Part shown: in pieces, positions 8,171-16,463 of the stretch | How positions within the stretch are numbered: position 1 is the stretch's first letter | Layout: the number at the start of each line of letters is the position of its first letter | Assembly (NCBI GenBank): GCA_938034905.1 | Contig: CALHLF010000004.1 | Location: 1 to 45,383, forward strand | Direction: 5' to 3' | Length of the DNA stretch: 45,383 nucleotides | Source: an uncultured bacterium | GTDB taxonomy: Bacteria > Dictyoglomota > Dictyoglomia > Dictyoglomales > Dictyoglomaceae | Translations under genes and position numbers: made by a program | The notes under the pieces: generated by a model | Database searches by the model: none | The model's input: the letters and a program-made list of their open reading frames with translations, nothing else | Told to the model about the DNA's origin: nothing

Positions 8171-8199
8171 ATTATACGGATTTATAAAGATTATGTAAA
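8171..8199 (-). promoter_or_regulatory. Promoter of the deoR-SIS-kinase-oxidoreductase operon
   Basis: On the minus strand TTTACA (8194-8199) and a perfect TATAAT (8171-8176) are 17 bases apart, about 37 bases upstream of the chosen start codon. Confidence 0.65.
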
Positions 8200-8263
8200 G
8201 ATAAATTTATGTTTTTATATCTAAGTTGGTTGCCAATTTTCGATCATTATTAATCAAATAATA

Positions 8264-8292
8264 TTGTTTTTTAGTATTAATAGTGATATAAC
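8264..8292 (+). promoter_or_regulatory. Promoter of the ABC transporter operon
   Basis: TTGTTT (8264-8269) and TATAAC (8287-8292) are 17 bases apart, followed by the ribosome binding site AGGGAGGTG and the ATG at 8323. Confidence 0.55.
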
Positions 8293-8322
8293 ATGAACAA
8301 AACTAAAGGGAGGTGTTTTTAA

Positions 8323-9594
8323 ATGAAAAGATTTTTAGGGGTTTTAACAATAATTCTAATATTAACTTTATTAATAGTAGGATCAGCGCAGGAAGTTGTA
8401 ACTATTAGGTATGGAGTTTGGATGAGTGAGCAAATTAATGGGATTAAAGCTCAAGTATCTGCTTTTGAGAAGAAATATCCTAATATTAAAGTTAAACTTG
8501 AGCATGTTCCATGGGAGGAGTATTGGACAAAACTTCAGACTATGATGGCTGGTGGAGATTGTTGGGATGTTTTTACAATGGACACAGGATTTTATTTAAA
8601 AGATTATGTAGCAAGAAATGCCATTGTAGATATTACACCTTTTATAGAGAAAGAGAAAATAGACTTAAGTGTTTATCCAGCAGGAGTGCTTAAACTTCAT
8701 AATGTAAATGGGAAATATTATTCATTACCGAGGGATTATGATACTATTGGATTATTTTACAATAAAAAGGCCTTTGATGAAGCTAAATTAAAATATCCTG
8801 ATGCTACTTGGACTTGGGAAGATCTCAAAAAAGTAGCAGAAAAGTTGACAAAGAAAGATGCAAAGGGAAATATTTTGAGATACGGCGTTACTGTTGATGG
8901 AGGACCCTTATCTGTATCTCAAGCCTTTTTATTTCCATTAATACTGTCTCTTGGAGGTAATTTAGTTGATAAAGATGGTAGAGTTTTACTTGATAGTGTG
9001 CAGGCAAAGGAAGCATTGAGTTTTGCTAAAGAATTAACAGAAAAGGGATTTGCACCTAAACCTGGCATAACAACCGGCGACCTTTTTATAGCAGGTAAAA
9101 GTGCAATGAATTTTGGTGGGTCTTGGATGATGGGATATTATAGTGAGAATATAAAAGCCTTTAATTTTGGGGTTGCTATGATACCAAAATCTAAAACGGG
9201 AAAAAGAGCTAATATTTCTGATTCTTTAGGTAATGTTATATGGAGTAAAACAAAGAATTTAGATGCAGCATGGACTTTTGTAAAGTGGATGGCAAGTAAA
9301 GAGGCAGCAGAGATTCTTGGTAAAACCGGTGCAGTAATTCCTGCCTATAAAGGTACTGATCTTCTCTGGGTTCAAAGCTTTAAGAAGCTTGGAAAAGAAA
9401 AAGATGCCCAAGTATTTATTGATTCTGTGAAATATACAAATCCATGGCCTCAGACAATAGGAGCTAGTGAATGGTTTGATAGATGGGAAACTTACTATAT
9501 AGTAGAGATTATTTCTGGACGATTGGGTGTAGAAGAGGGTTTAAAGCAAGCTGTTGAAGAGATAAATGATATTATTAGTAAAGCTTCTCAGTAA
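8323..9594 (+). CDS. Family 1 extracellular sugar-binding protein of an ABC transporter
   Basis: A 423-residue solute-binding protein. Residues 1-22 form a signal peptide; the mature protein probably begins near AQEVVTIRYG. No cysteine lies at the cleavage region, so it is not a lipoprotein by sequence. The body is typical of family 1 sugar-binding proteins: FEKKYPNIKVKLEHVPWEEY, then GGDCWDVFTMD, and late FVKWMASKEAAEIL. AGGGAGGTG precedes the ATG. It heads an operon with two permease genes, a GH4 glycosidase and a GatZ-like protein, so the ligand is likely an alpha-galactoside or related oligosaccharide. A strong hairpin directly after the gene should keep its level above that of the permeases. 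Confidence 0.9.
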   Translation: MKRFLGVLTIILILTLLIVGSAQEVVTIRYGVWMSEQINGIKAQVSAFEKKYPNIKVKLEHVPWEEYWTKLQTMMAGGDCWDVFTMDTGFYLKDYVARNAIVDITPFIEKEKIDLSVYPAGVLKLHNVNGKYYSLPRDYDTIGLFYNKKAFDEAKLKYPDATWTWEDLKKVAEKLTKKDAKGNILRYGVTVDGGPLSVSQAFLFPLILSLGGNLVDKDGRVLLDSVQAKEALSFAKELTEKGFAPKPGITTGDLFIAGKSAMNFGGSWMMGYYSENIKAFNFGVAMIPKSKTGKRANISDSLGNVIWSKTKNLDAAWTFVKWMASKEAAEILGKTGAVIPAYKGTDLLWVQSFKKLGKEKDAQVFIDSVKYTNPWPQTIGASEWFDRWETYYIVEIISGRLGVEEGLKQAVEEINDIISKASQ

Positions 9595-9605
9595 AGAAGA
9601 TTTTA

Positions 9606-9636
9606 AAAAAGGGGAGAGATTTTCTCTCCCCTTTTT
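9606..9636 (+). terminator. Intra-operon hairpin between binding protein and permease genes
   Basis: AAAAAGGGGAGAG (9606-9618) and CTCTCCCCTTTTT (9624-9636) form a perfect 13-bp stem with a 5-base loop, and the ribosome binding site of the first permease follows at once. Such hairpins act as partial terminators or 3'-end stabilisers after abundant binding-protein messages. Confidence 0.8.
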
Positions 9637-9648
9637 GGAGGTTATGCT

Positions 9649-10539
9649 ATGAGGGTTTTGGGTGGTATTCCTAAGTACAAGCAGGCTATTTATTTTTTTC
9701 TTTTTATAGTTTTTTCTTTGGTTTTTGCTTTGTTGGCTTATTACGTCCCCTTTGGTATATCTTTTAAACTTGCATTATCCAAATATGATGCTATTTCAGA
9801 GCCTATATTTATTGGTTTAGAGAATTTTGAAAAGATTTTGCAGGATAAAGTTTTCTGGATTTCTCTTAAGAATTCTTTTTTATATACTCTTTATGTAGTT
9901 CCTACAGTAGTAGTATTAAGTTTTCTTATCGCAGTAGCGTTAAATAAAGATACAAAATTTTTTAGATTCTTAAGGGTTTTTTATTTTATACCTACGGTGA
10001 CTGCTTCTGTGGCTATAAATTTTGTCTGGCTTTGGTTTTTTAATCCAGAGTATGGACTCTTAAATACCATACTAGGTTTTTTAGGAATTAAAAAGATATT
10101 TTGGTTAACAGATCCTAAAATTGCTTTATTTTCTTTAGCTTTGGTGGGAATTTGGGGAAGCTTAAGTTATAATATTATACTTTTTCTTGCAGGATTGCAG
10201 AATATTCCATCCACCTATTATGAGGCTGCCTCTTTAGATGGTGCTTCGAGAAGAGATATTTTAATCCGTATTACTCTTCCTCTTATGACCCCTATTATAT
10301 TTTTTGTAATTATTATGCAGATTATAGGTACTGTACAGATGTTTGAGAGTGTTTTTATTATGACTAGAGGGGGGCCTGGTTATTCAACCTATACTTTAGT
10401 TTACTACATATATCGAAATGGATTTAATTGGTTTAGAATGGGATATGGAACTGCTCTTTCCTGGATCCTTTATTTTATTCTTCTCATCTTGACTATTATT
10501 CAGTTTAATCTTCAAAGGAGATGGGTATATTATGAATAA
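9649..10539 (+). CDS. ABC sugar transporter permease (MalF/UgpA-like)
   Basis: A 296-residue inner-membrane protein with six predicted membrane segments. The ATPase-contacting EAA loop is YYEAASLDGASRRDILIRIT, followed by LPLMTPII, as in the family. TTGGAGG precedes the ATG. It overlaps the next permease gene by 8 bases, so the two are translationally coupled and should form a heterodimeric channel. No ATP-binding subunit gene is present in the window; a shared ATPase encoded elsewhere is expected. Confidence 0.9.
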   Translation: MRVLGGIPKYKQAIYFFLFIVFSLVFALLAYYVPFGISFKLALSKYDAISEPIFIGLENFEKILQDKVFWISLKNSFLYTLYVVPTVVVLSFLIAVALNKDTKFFRFLRVFYFIPTVTASVAINFVWLWFFNPEYGLLNTILGFLGIKKIFWLTDPKIALFSLALVGIWGSLSYNIILFLAGLQNIPSTYYEAASLDGASRRDILIRITLPLMTPIIFFVIIMQIIGTVQMFESVFIMTRGGPGYSTYTLVYYIYRNGFNWFRMGYGTALSWILYFILLILTIIQFNLQRRWVYYE

Positions 10540-11347
10540 GATAAGCGATAAAATAATTATTCTTCTCTTAATATTAGGAGCCATCATAATGTTTATTCCC
10601 TACTGGTTTATGATGATAATATCTTTTGAAACTATAGAAGAAGCTTCTGCTATTCCCCCTCATTTTATTCCTCTTAATCCTGTATTAGATAATTATAAAG
10701 AGATATTTATTAAGCTCGATTTTGGTAGATATTTTTTGAATTCTTTGTTTGTTACCCTTTCTTTGGTCTTTTCTCAAATTATTCTTTGTTCCTTGGCAGG
10801 ATATGCTTTTGCAAGATTATATTTTCCTTTTAAAAATGTTCTTTTTTTGATCTTTCTTTCGGTAATAATGCTTCCTGGAATTGTACTTTTAATACCAAGA
10901 TACTTAATTATAAAGCAATTGGGATGGGTAAATACCCTTACAGGAGTAATATTATTAGAAATATTTAGCGAATTTGGAATATTTCTTTATAGACAACATT
11001 TTTTATCTTTACCTATTGAGATGGAAGAGGCTGCAATTGTTGATGGGGCAAGTTTTTGGAGAATTTTTTGGCAGATTATGATGCCTCTTTCTAAACCCAT
11101 TACTTTATCCTTTGGTTTATTGGTTTTTATCTATGGATGGAATCTATTTTTATGGCCTCTAATAGTTATTACTTCTCCTGAGAAAAGAACCCTTCCTATA
11201 GCTATTGCTTTACTTCAAGGACAATATTTTAGTAATTGGGGGGTAATTATGGCTAGCGGAGTTATTGCTTCTCTTCCTCCTATAATTCTTTTCTTATTTA
11301 CCCAAAAGAGTTTCATTGAAGGAATAGCTTTTAGTGGACTTAAATAG
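10532..11347 (+). CDS. ABC sugar transporter permease (MalG/UgpE-like)
   Basis: A 271-residue inner-membrane protein with six predicted membrane segments and the EAA loop EEAAIVDGASFWRIFWQIM followed by MPLSKPI. It is shorter than MalG and closer to the oligosaccharide permeases of the carbohydrate uptake transporter-1 family. It starts inside the end of the previous gene. The GH4 gene starts 19 bases later, which suggests the imported sugar is hydrolysed in the cytoplasm. Confidence 0.9.
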   Translation: MNKISDKIIILLLILGAIIMFIPYWFMMIISFETIEEASAIPPHFIPLNPVLDNYKEIFIKLDFGRYFLNSLFVTLSLVFSQIILCSLAGYAFARLYFPFKNVLFLIFLSVIMLPGIVLLIPRYLIIKQLGWVNTLTGVILLEIFSEFGIFLYRQHFLSLPIEMEEAAIVDGASFWRIFWQIMMPLSKPITLSFGLLVFIYGWNLFLWPLIVITSPEKRTLPIAIALLQGQYFSNWGVIMASGVIASLPPIILFLFTQKSFIEGIAFSGLK

Positions 11348-11366
11348 AAAGGTGGAGGTATGAAAA

Positions 11367-12692
11367 ATGAAGATAAGTTTTATAGGAGCAGGAAGTTTAG
11401 TTTTTACAAGAAATCTACTTAGAGATTTAGCTCTCTATGAAGAATTTAACAATATTGAGATTGCTCTTATGGATATTGATGTAGAAAGATTAGAGGTAGC
11501 TACAAAAATAGCAGAAGATATAAGGGAAAAGCATAATAAAAACTGGAGAATAAAAGGATATATGGATTTAAAGGACGCCATAGAAAAATCAAATTATGTT
11601 ATAAATACCGTTCAAATAGGAGGAAAAGAAGCTACTTATATTGATTTTGATATTCCGGAAAAATATGGATTAAAGCAGACTATTGGAGATACCCATGGTA
11701 TTGGTGGGATAATGCGTTTTTTGAGAACAGCTCCTTTTTTGAAAAATTTAGTTACTGCTATTGAAGAATATGCTCCTTCTGCTTTATTTTTAAACTTTAC
11801 AAATCCTATGTCTATGAATCAGTGGTATATTAATGATATATCAGATATTAAAAATATAGGTCTTTGCCATTCCATACCCTATACCATAGAACAATTGGCA
11901 AGTTATATAAATGTACCTATAAATGAGATTAATTATAAAGTAGGTGGAATAAATCATATGGCTTGGGTTTTAGTCTTTGAGAGAAAAAATGAAAATTTAT
12001 ATCCTTTACTCTTTAAGGCTATGGAGAAGGAAGAAATATGGAAAAAAGATCCAGTAAGATTTGAGATATTAAAGAGATTTCATTATTTTGTTACCGAGTC
12101 TTCTGAGCACAACGCTGAATATGTTCCGTACTTTCTCAGAGATGAAGAATCGATTAAAAAATTTTATGTTCCAATAAGAGAATATATAAGAAGGGTAGAG
12201 GAGAACGAAAGGGTTTTTGAGGCCTTTAAGGATTATTATCTGAGGAATAATATTGATGCTTATAAAATCATAAAGGAATATTATGGGGATGAAGATCATG
12301 ATATATCTAAGGAGTATGCAATTCAAATCATCCATGGGATAGAAACAAATAACCCAAAACTTGTCTATGGAATTGTTAGGAATAAGGGAATAATTGAAAA
12401 TTATCCCAAGGATTCTATGGTAGAGGTACCTTGTTATGTAGATAGAAATGGTATTTCTCCATTATATGTAGGGTATATTCCAGATCAACTTGCAAGTTTA
12501 AATCTTCTCCAGATAAATGTTCAGAGATTAGCAGTAAAGGGAGTAGTAGAGAGAGATAGAAATTATATTCATTATGCAGCTCTTTTAGATCCTGTAGCCT
12601 CATCTTTATTATCTCCCAACAAAATTTTTGCGATGGTAGAAGAGTTAATAGAGGCTCATCAAAGATATTTGAAAGATCTTTTTAAGGAGTGA
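11367..12692 (+). CDS. GH4 family alpha-galactosidase (MelA-like)
   Basis: A 441-residue NAD- and divalent-metal-dependent cytoplasmic glycosidase. It begins with the Rossmann motif ISFIGAGSLVFTRNL; FTNPMSMNQW, GLCHSIPYT (metal-binding cysteine) and GINHMAW (catalytic-site histidine) follow; TESSEHNAEYVPYF is the segment typical of MelA alpha-galactosidases. GGTGGAGG lies 8 bases before this ATG; an ATG at 11360 is out of frame and too close to that site. GH4 also includes alpha-glucosidases, 6-phospho-glycosidases and alpha-galacturonidases; the CHS and SEHNAEY motifs favour alpha-galactoside. Part of the uptake operon, so it acts on imported sugar. Confidence 0.8.
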   Translation: MKISFIGAGSLVFTRNLLRDLALYEEFNNIEIALMDIDVERLEVATKIAEDIREKHNKNWRIKGYMDLKDAIEKSNYVINTVQIGGKEATYIDFDIPEKYGLKQTIGDTHGIGGIMRFLRTAPFLKNLVTAIEEYAPSALFLNFTNPMSMNQWYINDISDIKNIGLCHSIPYTIEQLASYINVPINEINYKVGGINHMAWVLVFERKNENLYPLLFKAMEKEEIWKKDPVRFEILKRFHYFVTESSEHNAEYVPYFLRDEESIKKFYVPIREYIRRVEENERVFEAFKDYYLRNNIDAYKIIKEYYGDEDHDISKEYAIQIIHGIETNNPKLVYGIVRNKGIIENYPKDSMVEVPCYVDRNGISPLYVGYIPDQLASLNLLQINVQRLAVKGVVERDRNYIHYAALLDPVASSLLSPNKIFAMVEELIEAHQRYLKDLFKE

Positions 12693-12700
12693 GAAAATTT

Positions 12701-13927
12701 ATGTGGTTAACAAAGGAATATTTAAGAAAAAAGGGTGTTTACTCTATATGTAGTTCAAACCCTTATGTTATAGAAGCATCAATAGAATTTGCAAGGGAAA
12801 AAGATGATTTTATATTAATTGAGGTAACTCCCCATCAAGTAAATCAGTATGGGGGATATTCGGGAATGACCCCTGATGATTTTAGAAATTTTATTGAAAA
12901 GTTAATAAAACAGAAAAATATAGAAAGAGATAGGATAATATTGGGAGGGGACCATTTAGGTCCTCTTCCCTGGAAAGATGAACCCTATTTTTCTGCCATG
13001 AAAAAAGCTAAAGAGCTTGTTAAAGCCTTTGTAGAGAGTGGGTATCAAAAAATTCATTTGGATTGCAGTATGCCTTTAGGAAATGATCCTCAGATATTAA
13101 GTCCTGAAGTTATTGCTGAAAGAGCAAGAGAATTATTAGAAGTTGCAGAAGATTCTGCTAAGAAAAATAATTTTGAGCTGGTTTATGTTGTGGGAACCGA
13201 TGTTCCTGTAGCTGGTGGAGGAGAAGAAGAAGGAATTACTACTCTTGAAGATTTTCGGAAATCTTCTTTAGCCTTAAAAAAATATTTTAAAGATATTCCT
13301 CATATTTGGGAGAAAATAGTTGGTTTTGTAATAATGCTTGGAATAGGTTTTAGTTACGATAAGGTCTTTCCTTATGAAAGGGAAAAGACAAAGGAGATAT
13401 TGGAAGAAATAAAAAAAGAAGATTTATTTGTAGAAGCCCATTCTACTGATTATCAGACAAAAGAGGCTTTGAGAAGTATGGTAGAAGATGGAATTAGAAT
13501 TTTAAAGGTAGGACCAGCTTTAACAGCAGCTTTTAGAAGAGCTGTATTTCTTTTAAGTTTGATTGAAGATGAGGTAATAAAAGACAAAAGTAAGTCAAAT
13601 ATAAAAGAAATATTGTTAGAGGTAATGTTAGAAGATAATAAATATTGGAGAAGTTATTATAAGAATAATAACATTTTGAAGATTGATCTTTATTACAATC
13701 TTTTGGATAGGATAAGATATTACTGGGAATATAAAGAAGTAAAAAAAGCTTTAAATAAACTTCTTGATAATTTTTCTGAAGGTCTTGATATAAAATTTAT
13801 TTATCAGTATTTTTATGACTCTTATTTTCTTGTAAGAGAAGGAAAAATAAAGAATAATCCTATTAGTTTAATTGGAAATGAGATTAAAAAAGTTTTAGAA
13901 GATTATCATTTTGCAATTAACCTTTGA
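12701..13927 (+). CDS. GatZ/KbaZ family protein (tagatose-6-phosphate 4-epimerase or aldolase subunit)
   Basis: A 408-residue protein with the barrel motifs of the GatZ/KbaZ family: YSICSSNPYVIEASIEF, TPHQVNQYGGYSGMTPDDF, ILGGDHLGPLPW, KIHLDCSM and EAHSTDYQT. In enterobacteria GatZ/KbaZ is the non-catalytic partner of tagatose-bisphosphate aldolase. In Agrobacterium a GatZ homologue was reported as a tagatose-6-phosphate 4-epimerase. No GatY/KbaY aldolase lies in this window, which favours the epimerase role: tagatose-6-phosphate to fructose-6-phosphate. I choose ATG 12701 because AAGGAG (12684-12689) serves it; the upstream GTG at 12689 overlaps that site. The 3' end overlaps the convergent PfkB gene by 11 bases. 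Confidence 0.85.
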   Translation: MWLTKEYLRKKGVYSICSSNPYVIEASIEFAREKDDFILIEVTPHQVNQYGGYSGMTPDDFRNFIEKLIKQKNIERDRIILGGDHLGPLPWKDEPYFSAMKKAKELVKAFVESGYQKIHLDCSMPLGNDPQILSPEVIAERARELLEVAEDSAKKNNFELVYVVGTDVPVAGGGEEEGITTLEDFRKSSLALKKYFKDIPHIWEKIVGFVIMLGIGFSYDKVFPYEREKTKEILEEIKKEDLFVEAHSTDYQTKEALRSMVEDGIRILKVGPALTAAFRRAVFLLSLIEDEVIKDKSKSNIKEILLEVMLEDNKYWRSYYKNNNILKIDLYYNLLDRIRYYWEYKEVKKALNKLLDNFSEGLDIKFIYQYFYDSYFLVREGKIKNNPISLIGNEIKKVLEDYHFAINL

Positions 13928-14855
13928 GAAATTTTTCTAAGATATCTCTTCTTACTACCCCCTCCATAGGGCCCTTTTTAGTAACACTTAGGGCCCCTAT
14001 TATATTTGCTCTTGTTAAAGCCTCCTCAACACTTCGTCCTTCCAAAATACTTACTATAAAACCAGCATCAAAACAGTCTCCTGCTCCTGTAGGATCTACT
14101 TCTTCAATTTCAAGAGGGTCAACCTTAAAAGTTTTATTCTCGTAAAAAACCTCTGCTCCCTTTTTCCCCTTTTTTAGGACAACAATTTTAATCCCTATAT
14201 CCTTTAAATAATTAATTGCTAATTTTAAATCTCTTTTTCCTGTTATAGTTAGTAATTCTCTTTCTCCTGAAAGTATAATGGAAGTTTTGGATATAATTTT
14301 ATTAATGGTTTTTAAATATTCTTCTGATAATCCTAATTCAACCCTGATATTAGGATCGAAGGTTATCATTTTACCAAACTCAAAAGAAAGATCTACCGCT
14401 TTTTCAATAGCTTTTCTAACATTTTCATTTATAGCAAGGGAACATCCCATTATGTGGAGACATTTAATATCTTTTATTAGTTTTTCAGATACATCTTCAG
14501 GATGTATTTGACCAGCAGCAGAATGAGGAAGATGAAATATGAACTTTCTTTCTCCATTTGAGAAATAGGTAACAAAGGCAATCCCCGTTATATATTCTTT
14601 AGATTTCTTTATTAAACTTATATCAACACCATCTTTTTTAAGTCTTTCAAATACATTTTTGCCAAAATCATCTTCCCCTACACATCCTAAAATTCCACCT
14701 CTTAAACCTAATTTTGCTACTTGATCTATAAAAATAGCTGGGGCTCCACTGGGAAAAGGGCCTAAAAATTCTCCAGGATGTAAAAAGTCTTGATCAACAT
14801 TTTTAGCCATTACTTCTACTAATATCTCTCCAATTGTCAATATATCTAAACTCAT
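13917..14855 (-). CDS. PfkB-family carbohydrate kinase
   Basis: A 312-residue ribokinase-fold sugar kinase. It has the N-terminal GEILVEVMA and GGILGCVGEDDFG motifs, a lid region, and the catalytic signature DPTGAGDCFDAGF near residue 255, whose last aspartate-containing G-A-G-D is the catalytic base. It follows the polyol dehydrogenase gene by 27 bases. In that setting tagatose, fructose or a keto-acid is the likely substrate; a tagatose 6-kinase would complete a galactitol-to-tagatose-6-phosphate route with the GatZ-like protein. Its stop codon lies inside the end of the convergent gatZ-like gene, and I see no terminator between them. Confidence 0.85.
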   Translation of the reverse strand: MSLDILTIGEILVEVMAKNVDQDFLHPGEFLGPFPSGAPAIFIDQVAKLGLRGGILGCVGEDDFGKNVFERLKKDGVDISLIKKSKEYITGIAFVTYFSNGERKFIFHLPHSAAGQIHPEDVSEKLIKDIKCLHIMGCSLAINENVRKAIEKAVDLSFEFGKMITFDPNIRVELGLSEEYLKTINKIISKTSIILSGERELLTITGKRDLKLAINYLKDIGIKIVVLKKGKKGAEVFYENKTFKVDPLEIEEVDPTGAGDCFDAGFIVSILEGRSVEEALTRANIIGALSVTKKGPMEGVVRRDILEKFLKG

Positions 14856-14882
14856 AAAATCGCCTCTTTGTAGATCATAAAC

Positions 14883-15905
14883 TTAATCTTTTTGAATATC
14901 AATTATTACTTTAAAGTATTCTTCTTTATTTTTTAATATACTTTCAAAGGCTTCGGGTAACTTACTAAAAGGATAGGTATGAGTTATCAATCTTTCGTAA
15001 TTTATATTCTTTTTTCCTAAAAGATCTAAAGCTATCAAGTAATCATCCTTTGTATACATAAGGGAGCCCTTTAAATTGAGCTCTCTATCTTGGATATAAA
15101 TAAATTTTGCCATTGAAATCTCCTTAGGAACTCCTAAGAGAATAATTTCAGATCCCTTTCTTGCAAATTCAATAGACATATTTATGGTTTCGTCTATACC
15201 TACACATTCAAAGGTTATATCAGGTCCTTCTTGAGAGAATAGACCGCTATTTAAATTTTGAGGTTTAATAACGATAATTTCAGTACATAATTCTTTTGCA
15301 AGATTCAATCTTTTTTCTAAGGGATCTACTAACACAATTTTTTTAGGGTTTGAAAGGGATAAAATTATAGTCGTGAGGAGTCCTATAGGACCACTTCCTA
15401 TAACAAGGACTTCGTCACCTGGTTTAAAAGAGGATCTTCTTACTCCATGCATGGCTACTGCAAGAGGCTCTGCTAGAATTGCCTTTTTCAGGGGGATATC
15501 ATTTATCTTATATGCTTTATAATAAGGGATACTTATATATTTTTGGAATCCTCCATTGGTTTTTGTGCATCCTATTACATCTAATTCTTTACAAATATTA
15601 TATCTTCCATGGATACAGTTGTAGCATTTTCCACAGGTTAAACTTGGCTCTACCACTACAAAATCTCCTATTTCAAAGCTAACTACAGCTTTTCCCTTAT
15701 CTATAATTTTTCCTACAAATTCATGTCCTAAAATAATACCTGGCTTTACAAAAGGGTGCTCTCCAAGATAGGCGTGAAGATCAGAGCCACATATTCCTGT
15801 ATATAATACTTCTAATAATATTTGATCTTCTTTTGTTTCAGGATATGGGGTCTCAATGAGTTCAAGATTTTTAATATCCTTTAAGAGCCATCCATAGTTT
15901 TTCAA
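14883..15905 (-). CDS. Zinc-dependent medium-chain (polyol) dehydrogenase
   Basis: A 340-residue alcohol/polyol dehydrogenase. Catalytic zinc ligands are in GICGSDLHAYLGEHPFV and LGHEFVG; the structural-zinc cysteines are in CGKCYNCIHGRYNIC; GSGPIGLL is the NAD-binding loop. I choose the TTG at 15905 as start because AGGGAGGTG sits 7 bases upstream; an in-frame ATG at 15953 would add 16 residues unlike the family. It leads a two-gene operon with the PfkB kinase. Sorbitol-, galactitol- and threonine-dehydrogenase-like proteins share this layout; the neighbours favour a polyol such as galactitol oxidised to tagatose. Confidence 0.85.
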   Translation of the reverse strand: MKNYGWLLKDIKNLELIETPYPETKEDQILLEVLYTGICGSDLHAYLGEHPFVKPGIILGHEFVGKIIDKGKAVVSFEIGDFVVVEPSLTCGKCYNCIHGRYNICKELDVIGCTKTNGGFQKYISIPYYKAYKINDIPLKKAILAEPLAVAMHGVRRSSFKPGDEVLVIGSGPIGLLTTIILSLSNPKKIVLVDPLEKRLNLAKELCTEIIVIKPQNLNSGLFSQEGPDITFECVGIDETINMSIEFARKGSEIILLGVPKEISMAKFIYIQDRELNLKGSLMYTKDDYLIALDLLGKKNINYERLITHTYPFSKLPEAFESILKNKEEYFKVIIDIQKD

Positions 15906-15930
15906 TTTAAACACCTCCCTTTGTTTTAAA

Positions 15931-16076
15931 TTACCAAGTTGGAGATCTATCAAAGTGCCATAAGGTAGGTGCTACGAAAATTAATGCTCTTAAATATGTT
16001 TTCCTTTCCTTCTGGTTAGCTCTAATTTATAGCTGTGATCCACTTTTACCGTATATTCTTCTCCTACTTTTATCAT
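15931..16076 (-). pseudogene. Small frameshifted gene (about 48 codons)
   Basis: Just after the KaiC-partner gene, an ATG at 16076 opens MIKVGEEYTVKVDHSYKLEL followed by TRRKGKHI and a stop. One base more in the A-run near 15998 would continue it as KTYLRALIFVAPTLWHFDRS, then PTW and TAA at 15931-15933. The joined 48-residue product looks protein-like and ends just before the dehydrogenase ribosome binding site. I do not recognise it. It could be a small third gene of the KaiC unit broken by an indel, a sequencing error, or chance. Confidence 0.35.
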
Positions 16077-16082
16077 TTATCA

Positions 16083-16463
16083 CTAAAGTCCTAATTCTTC
16101 TTTAATCTTTTTGTAGGCTAATTTAGCAAGTCCCCCGGCAACATGGGTTCTAATTTCTTTCTTCTTCATTTCATCCTCAAGAATATCAAGAACTACATCA
16201 GGATCTGATTTTAAAATATTTCTAATAGTCTGCTTTGTTAACCCAAGAAACTCTGCAATTTCAGTTTCTGTTTTCATATATCTATCTCTAAGCACTACTG
16301 AATAGCAAGCTTCAATAAGAGTTGGAACCCAGGTAAGATTCCTATAGAGTATTAGCTTTCTTGGTCCACCTAAAATCTCCAAAGTTCTAAGAAAGGTCTT
16401 TATAGCAATTTCATCTAATTCATTTTCTTTTATAGGAATTTCATTCCCACTAAGTATTGGCAT
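16083..16463 (-). CDS. KaiC-partner probable regulatory protein (TIGR03879-like)
   Basis: A 126-residue protein with a helix-turn-helix at MKTETEIAEFLGLTKQTIRN, preceded by ILGGPRKLILYRNLTWVPTL. It matches the family described as a probable regulator that regularly sits next to a KaiC-like ATPase, and here it overlaps that ATPase gene by 14 bases. GGGGTG precedes the ATG. The likely role is DNA or RNA binding under control of the ATPase partner, but no target is known to me. Confidence 0.75.
   Translation of the reverse strand: MPILSGNEIPIKENELDEIAIKTFLRTLEILGGPRKLILYRNLTWVPTLIEACYSVVLRDRYMKTETEIAEFLGLTKQTIRNILKSDPDVVLDILEDEMKKKEIRTHVAGGLAKLAYKKIKEELGL

Noticed and set aside
12689-12700. GTG start for the GatZ-like gene
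   Set aside because: It overlaps the AAGGAG ribosome binding site, which properly serves the ATG at 12701.
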